Assembly (NCBI RefSeq): GCF_023343835.1
Contig: NC_064435.1
Span: forward strand, 78,254,134-78,318,133
Source of the DNA: Lagopus muta
Lineage: Eukaryota; Chordata; Aves; Galliformes; Phasianidae
Direction of reading: 5' to 3'
Length of the DNA: 64,000 bases
Made by a program: the position numbers and the translations under genes
The notes under the pieces: generated by a model
Databases searched by the model: none
Seen by the model: only the letters and a program-made list of their open reading frames with translations
Told to the model about the DNA's origin: nothing
In this document: piece after piece, positions 58,031 through 64,000 of the stretch
Layout of the letters: each line of letters starts with the position of its first letter
Numbering within the stretch: the stretch's first letter is position 1

Positions 58031-60836
58031 GTATTATCTTTTGTACCTAAAAGGAACTGAAACCCATTCATGTTGCCATAATCTCCCTCTTGGCAGTAAG
58101 AAGTGAGCAGGATTTGGGCAGTGATTTATGTCCAGTATCTCTCATGGCCTTCTGTAGAGCTCCTGGGGTGGTAGCATAAGGAGAGAAGCAGAAAGATGCT
58201 GTTGACTTAGCAGCGTGGATATTGCCTTAGGGTTCATGCTGGCCCATTTGCAGCATGGGCACCTTTTGTCTATGTAAGACAAAGATCTTTAAGGCAGAAG
58301 CTCGAAGCAATGTAGGGGCTGGAAGAGTCACCTTGATGCCCAAGGAAAATCTGATGTGGGTGAAATTACAATACTTCCTGGAAAAATGGAGGAAGCACCC
58401 AAGTGAAGGGTGTTAAAGTACATCAACTTTAGGTCCCACTTTGGCAGTGCAAGTTGCTAAGGAGGATCAAGGGAAAAAAGTAACTCTCAAAATATATGTT
58501 CAACAAAGGTGAAGAGCCCTCTTCAGTCGATTTGAGCAAATTAAGGAACAGAGCAAGGATAAGAAAAGGGCTCCTTTTTTAAAACTCCTTTTCTAAAATT
58601 GTTTTTATTTATTTTTACTATCTTCTTACTCATTTTCAAGCCTTATTTGGGCTGCATATTTCCAGGGAGTTAGTAGTTACCCTATTACTGTCCTTGATCT
58701 GTGTGAATAGGGAACAGGAACAAGCATTTCAGATGCTGTAAAAGCTTTCTTTTGATTACCCTGGTTGAGAACATGATGTGCTCAAAGGAGTCGTTTAAAA
58801 GGCAAGTGTAGTTTTTTCAGCTTCCAAAATTGTTGTGACAGGCTTTTGTGTGGTCCTTGTCTTCTCTTGTTCTGAGGAAATAGAAAGTGAGCATCCTCTT
58901 TAGAACCTCTTCCATCTTTCTCTCCCCTTCTCCTTATGCTAAATAGGAAAGCTAGCTTGTGCCTCAAGGTTGATGTCTAATCTGAGTGTTATAAATATTT
59001 TTCTATGTTAAGTCTCCAAGATGTTTCAGTATAAATTTATTCAGGGGGAAATCAAGCTTCTTGTTGTTGTTTTTACATTTCTTTCTTGCATGCAGGTGCA
59101 CTACTGATACATGACTGGTAAAAACGAGCAAGATTTCATAAACCATGAAAAAAGGGGCTTATGTTGGAGGTGGATGAAAGAGGCTTCAGCCCACTTTAAA
59201 ACAAACAAAATCATTGTTAGTACAATGTGTTTCTTTTTATCCCTATTTTTATGCCTTGCTCTTTTCCCATGTTTGACCAGCAGAGCTTACTTGGCAGAAT
59301 CCTTGTGCTCAGGGTAATTAATGCATCTGTTTGTTTGGTGTTTTTCCCAGATGTGTAAAGAAAAGGGTGCGTAGCACCCAACATGTCACTTTAGGATTAG
59401 ATGGACTACTGATTATGTTGCTGCCTCTCTAGGCTGGGGAAGATATTGGCTGACAAAGGGATGCAAATGCAGTGAAGCTAACTTTTCAGAGAACAGTGAG
59501 TTAGCTGATTTATGAGATTCTGGTCTGCCCTCTTGAGGTTCTGTTGAATTTCAAAAGCAATAGGAAGATCCAAAATCTCTGGAGATGCAAGAAAAAAAAA
59601 TATATATATTTGCACTCCCAGTAGCATGAGATGCAATTTCAATTATGGATAATCTCTGCAGTCATTTAGCCCATAAACTGACAATAACTAAACTAGAAGT
59701 CAAACATTTTTTAATATCAGTGTCTAAAACTTAACACTTTGTTATGTGAAGATCCTTTTTCACAGATGCTTTTGATTCAGGTTAACCATGCATAAAAAAT
59801 AAAAATTGACATTCAGAATGTTAATATAGTATTTCTTGCTAAAGAATAGTTGGCTTTTCATGGCTTTTTTTTCACTGAAACAGTAATTAAAATATAAATG
59901 TGAGATTTAGGAAGGCACAGCTTTATGATGATATAAAACTTGAATTAGAAGAAATTTATGAGAGTGTAGTTAACCACTGGCCTTTTTCTACATTAAAGTT
60001 TAGTAAATTTTAATGACCTTAATTTTAGACCACTGTTATAGGGAAATGCTTCATCTTTAAATTTTTATACCTGTTTCCTGCTAAAAATAATGGAAATCAG
60101 GTAGAGCTAGCTGAGGGGTGAAATTTTGAAAATAAAACTCTATACAACCTGTCTTTATATGATCCATGGGCTTAGAAATGGACAATTTGAGCCAAACGTG
60201 ATTTTCTATGTGAGAAGCATATAGGTGTTTGTTTGTTTTTCTTTTTCCTGTGTCAGAAAAGAAGAAAAAAGCAGAATTCCTCTCTGCAGCTGTATTTGGT
60301 TTTGAACCTTCTTGAGATGGCTGCTGCCTAGTCAACTTTGAGAGGAAAACTGCAACATTTTGAAGAAGAAAGAGTAGGTGCATGTGTGTAGCAACTGCTG
60401 CTAATAGGTAATACTAGGATGAAACAACTGAATGCATAGCTGTAGATATCCTTTCTTTTTGGAGGATCTCTTACTGCTGTAAGACTGTCACCAAGCTGAT
60501 TGCTCACATTGTGGTGAATTTATGCAAAATAGGAGATTCCAGTATGTTTGGAAATGTAATCTGATCTATAATGGGGGTATATCAGCAAAACCTACCCCAC
60601 CAAATGCTATTCTGAAGCAGCCTCTCCTGGCTCCTTTGTTACTCAAGATACATCTAGATTTACCACTGCCTTTTTCAACCTGTGAATTGTTAAAATAAAG
60701 GCAGCTTCAAGGAGTTGTGTGTGCTGCTTGGGAGGTAGCTATAGCTATGATGTCTCTGGTGAAACAAGTCTAGTGACTTAATTTGGGACTTCTAGTGATT
60801 GGGCTGGGCGGGGAACAGTGCTTCTGTACTCCCCAG
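58031..60836. other. No gene recognised
   Basis: AT-rich sequence. Minus-strand open stretches at 58,782-58,967 and 60,081-60,383 each follow an acceptor-like CAG but lack a donor. No supported feature. Confidence 0.4.
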
Positions 60837-60946
60837 TTATAATGGAGAAGAAAACAAGAAAAGCTCAATGTGGGAATATCTTCCACTGAAAAACCCAAGT
60901 GGACCTCAGAAGCATTATGACCCCAGCATACAAATATCTCCACAAG
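60837..60946 (+). other. Tentative coding exon
   Basis: The 110-bp segment is bounded by an acceptor (TGCTTCTGTACTCCCCAG) and a near-consensus donor (CACAAG|GTAAGA). Exactly one of the three frames is open through it, about 36 codons, including KKSSMWEYLPLKNPSGPQ. Its composition is protein-like (E, K, P, Y, W). No paired exon or domain could be recognised, so host gene and function are unknown. Confidence 0.3.
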
Positions 60947-63900
60947 GTAAGAAATGGTTGCAAAAGGAACATCTACGATCTTTTCTGTACATATGTTGTA
61001 ACTTGCTTAGCCAGAGTAGAAGTCTGCAAACATTTTTCTCTTCCTTTCTCTCTGCACTGTGGAAAAACACTGATTCCAGGTGGACTTGATAACATTTCTC
61101 AACTTGATGAGAAACTAAACAATAAATCTACAAAATATCCAGAAACCAGTGAGATATGAAAAGGCATTTGTCATTTACATTTCTCACCAGAAGACTGAAC
61201 AATAGGAAAAAAAAAAAACCAACAAACAAAACACCTTTTTATTTTTCAAGTCTCAGTTTATATTTTTGTGGATAACAAGTGAAATAGCTTAGCCAATATA
61301 ATCCTTATTTTGAATTTGTGAAATACTAGTCATACCTTCTCAGCAGTACATTTATTTTAATAGCACAGTATGTAATTCTATACCTTGCTAATATCAAAGA
61401 TGCAGCTGTTACTTTTTACTTTGAAAAAAGGACTTGCAAAGGGTGATTTTTACTAAATTGCAGCGCCTGGTATCTGACATTATATTTCTATGGTTTAGCA
61501 GTAAATTTAGCTCTATTAATACCTACCTGATAATGGATCTTACTAATGCTGTGGATATATTAAAAATCTAGCATGTAGAAAGGCATTGGTCCTGTAAACA
61601 AAACTAAACAACAGATATTTTACAAATGTAAGATGATTCATCAAAGCCATAAGGACAGAAGTAATTTCAAGGGAAAAGGAAGTTTTATCTTTGATGCTTA
61701 TATAAATCTCAGTCTCATCTCTTCATTCAGTCTATAAATGTTTTGTGATGATTGTAAGGATAAAAATACTGTCTCTTACCTAGACAGGCCTGTTTGAGAA
61801 GTGAGGTATTTCAGATCTCTCATCCCATTTCTAGTTACTTTATTTGATTTTCTACATATCATTAGTTTTTTGGGGGGTTATGCCAGCTGACATATAAAGA
61901 CTTTCTTGTTCATTAGGTATTTGGTGCCTAAGTCAGCTCTGAGGGTTGCTTTTGGATAGAGAGAAAAAGTGAAGCAGTGAGGTGATTAACTGAGGGGGTT
62001 AATCCAACAGGTCTTGCTGAAGACTGAGGGAGATGTGCTGGAAGAACAGAAGTTTTATTGTGAGTTTAATAGACTTTCTCTTTGCAGGACTGGATCCTAA
62101 AAGTTCTATCTATATTATATCAATATAATATCAATGCCTCTTGAACACATGGGGAATAGAAGGCACTCAACATTCCTTCAGTTACAGCCACATATGGGCG
62201 CTGAGTTTTCAAATATAGGTTTAATGCCAGGCTTGAGAGCACCATTTCTTTTTTGCCCAAAGAGAATTGTTGGGGGGGAAGTAGTGTGCAGCTGAGAGGG
62301 CCTGTGAAAACTGGCTGAGTTCAAACACAGTTAACAAAAAACAAAAAACAAACAAACAAAAAAACACAAAAGCAGACCCAGTCCATTTAGCTATCAGCAG
62401 TGACTCAGAGTTCCCATTGGTCTGGAAGAATGTAATTCTGCATATAAGGTACCCACAGGTGCAGACAAGCCTGCAGCTCATTCCCTCTTTGCCCTTTGTT
62501 TAAAACTGTGAACACAACTCCTATATTTTCCTGCTCTGCACTGTTACACAGAGAAGCACGGGTTTGAATTACAAGGCAACTATAAGTAAGATGAGGAAGT
62601 TTAAAAGTGCCATAATATTTCTGGAACCTACTTAGTATTTAACACCCTTTAAAAAATAATCACCGCCATTTACAGCATTTGAGGTCAAGTAGGAAAGTAA
62701 TGAGGCTTATTATTACTTTTTAAAATGACTTAAACTGTCTGCAGATAAGTGGGTTACTTTTGCATCATCTATTTTACTTGAATGAAAGTGATTCCCTCCA
62801 TTTAAGTTAATAGAACACTAACAACTCTTCTGTACTTAGTTTTTTCTCTGCATTCTGATACGGTGAAAGGATATGGAGATGAAGTAGCAAGCTGGTAATA
62901 AAATTCAGGTGAGTGATGTTTTTGATATTTCAGTGATGTTTTAATATATTTGTTACTGTGGTCAAAAACAAAAACAAACAAACAAAAAAACTATTATAAG
63001 CAAACAAGAAACCAGTCAACTGGTAACAAATGTACTTCTCCTTATTGCAGAAAGTCACTAAAATGTCTACAGTAAAATGCGCTTCTGAAAGTTTTGTTTA
63101 CTAGATTATTGTTTGAAACTAAACTCTGGAAAGCCAAATACTGCCCTTGTGTTCACCAAGTTGTTTTTTTGTTTGTTTGTTTAGATAATAGGTTCAATTG
63201 TATACTCAATCTTTTTCTAAAACTCTGCATCTTTTTGGCTTTTAAGATTTGATTTTCAGTTTAACGCCAATAAACCTCTTAAAAAACAAAAACAAACAAA
63301 CAAAAACAAAACAAAACAAAAAAACCCAACTGAATTTCTCTGAAAAAAGCCTCAGTTTCATCAAACAACAGAATGTCATTCTGAATCAGTGTAAGAAATG
63401 CCCTTGCAATCTCCAGATCACTTAATGGAGAAGATCCCCAGTGGTCCTGCTGGTCGTTCCCCAGCAAATTCAATAATAACTCCCACAGGATCACTGTAGT
63501 TACACAGTGGAAGGGAAATTGGAAGTGGAGGAAATTGGAACAGCAGGTATCTGTAAAATTGGTGTACTGATTAACAAAATATGGAGCATAACTCTGCCTT
63601 TCTTTAGAGTACACCAATTCTGCCTAACTTTGTGTCTCAGGTGCTTTGAGTTATGAGAGATCTACTGCTTTTAAGAACATGCCTTATTCAATTATGAAAA
63701 TAAGTTGAATTAAGGTTAAATTGTGTAAAATATTGCCCTTCCGGATTTTTTTTAGCAGTACAGGTGAGAGTTCAATATTTCAAAGTCAAACCACTAGTGT
63801 TTTTACAAAGGCCAAGATTTACTATGAGTAAATTATGGTGTGACCTCCATCTTTGTGCAGCCTAGGAACCCTGCTTGTAAACCAAGCCCTCTGCTGTACA

Positions 63901-64000
63901 AAGGCAAGAAACTAGACTCCATGCTTTGCCACTAAGGTATGCTATGAAGAGAATATTTTATGAAAGCTGGCAAATGCAGTAGGCAGTCTGTAGGGTGGTT
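60947..64000. other. No gene recognised
   Basis: AT-rich sequence with several (AAAC)n/(GTTT)n runs at 61,208-61,233, 62,337-62,370, 62,966-62,991, 63,166-63,182 and 63,282-63,321. A minus-strand open stretch at 63,325-63,493 is discussed among the rejected items. Confidence 0.4.
63282..63321 (+). repeat. (AAAC)n/(AAAAC)n simple repeat
   Basis: AAACAAACAAAC followed by AAAACAAAACAAAAC units. Confidence 0.85.

Noticed and set aside
58782-58967. Minus-strand lysine-rich frame after TATTTCCTCAG
   Set aside because: Two frames are open, no donor follows and no homology is recognised.
60240-60349. Minus-strand exon-like stretch after an acceptor at 60,350
   Set aside because: No donor is visible, the frame runs on into AAAC-rich sequence, and no domain is recognised.
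63325-63493. Minus-strand stretch of about 56 codons after an acceptor CTACAG, protein-like in composition
   Set aside because: It ends at a (GTTT)n run without a splice donor, and I know no matching family. Worth a protein search but not enough for a call.
1-64000. tRNA, rRNA, snRNA or microRNA genes
   Set aside because: I found no clear tRNA box A/B pairs, rRNA blocks or convincing long hairpins by eye. A covariance-model search would be needed to exclude them.

Overview
The window is vertebrate nuclear DNA, almost certainly from a bird. It holds many CR1 LINE fragments with typical avian sequence, avian-type LTRs, a mariner copy that looks like the non-autonomous element known from chicken, and a hAT-Charlie-like remnant. 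A galliform is the best guess, resting mainly on the mariner copy. The DNA is AT-rich and intron or intergenic in character. No complete protein-coding gene can be supported; most open frames are short, many lack an ATG, and several lie inside repeats.

Layout. 1-12,950 is mostly unique sequence with two LTR copies (1,853-2,151 and 6,776-7,100) and a CR1 3' end (4,830-5,041). The centre is a tandem segmental duplication: copy A at about 12,950-28,330 and copy B at about 32,600-49,110, in the same orientation and roughly 20 kb apart. Between them lies a 4.2 kb array (28,345-32,600) of a degenerate AT-rich repeat with a period near 420 bp, interrupted by a CR1. More of this repeat lies beyond copy B at 50,050-51,000, where it switches orientation, and at 51,693-51,835. 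From 49 kb to the end the sequence is mostly unique, with hAT, mariner, LTR and CR1 remnants.

The two duplicate copies match unevenly. Near-identical blocks of 0.7-3.4 kb alternate with clearly diverged or non-homologous ones, which suggests gene conversion or repeated exchange after duplication. Copy A alone carries a degenerate class II (beta/alpha-like) endogenous retrovirus on the minus strand (15,872-19,120: integrase, RNase H, reverse transcriptase, protease). A solo LTR of another family, in the opposite orientation with a 5-bp target duplication, is inserted into its pol. Copy B alone carries a 4.7 kb segment with a CR1, a second CR1 and another LTR.

In the well-matched blocks a few stretches are bounded by good splice-site sequences on the plus strand in both copies: 20,210-20,341 with 35,066-35,197; 22,878-22,994 with 42,824-42,940; and 26,241-26,346 with 47,062-47,167. 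One of them has no open frame, so if these are exons they more likely belong to a non-coding RNA or a decayed gene. All exon calls are by eye and unconfirmed.
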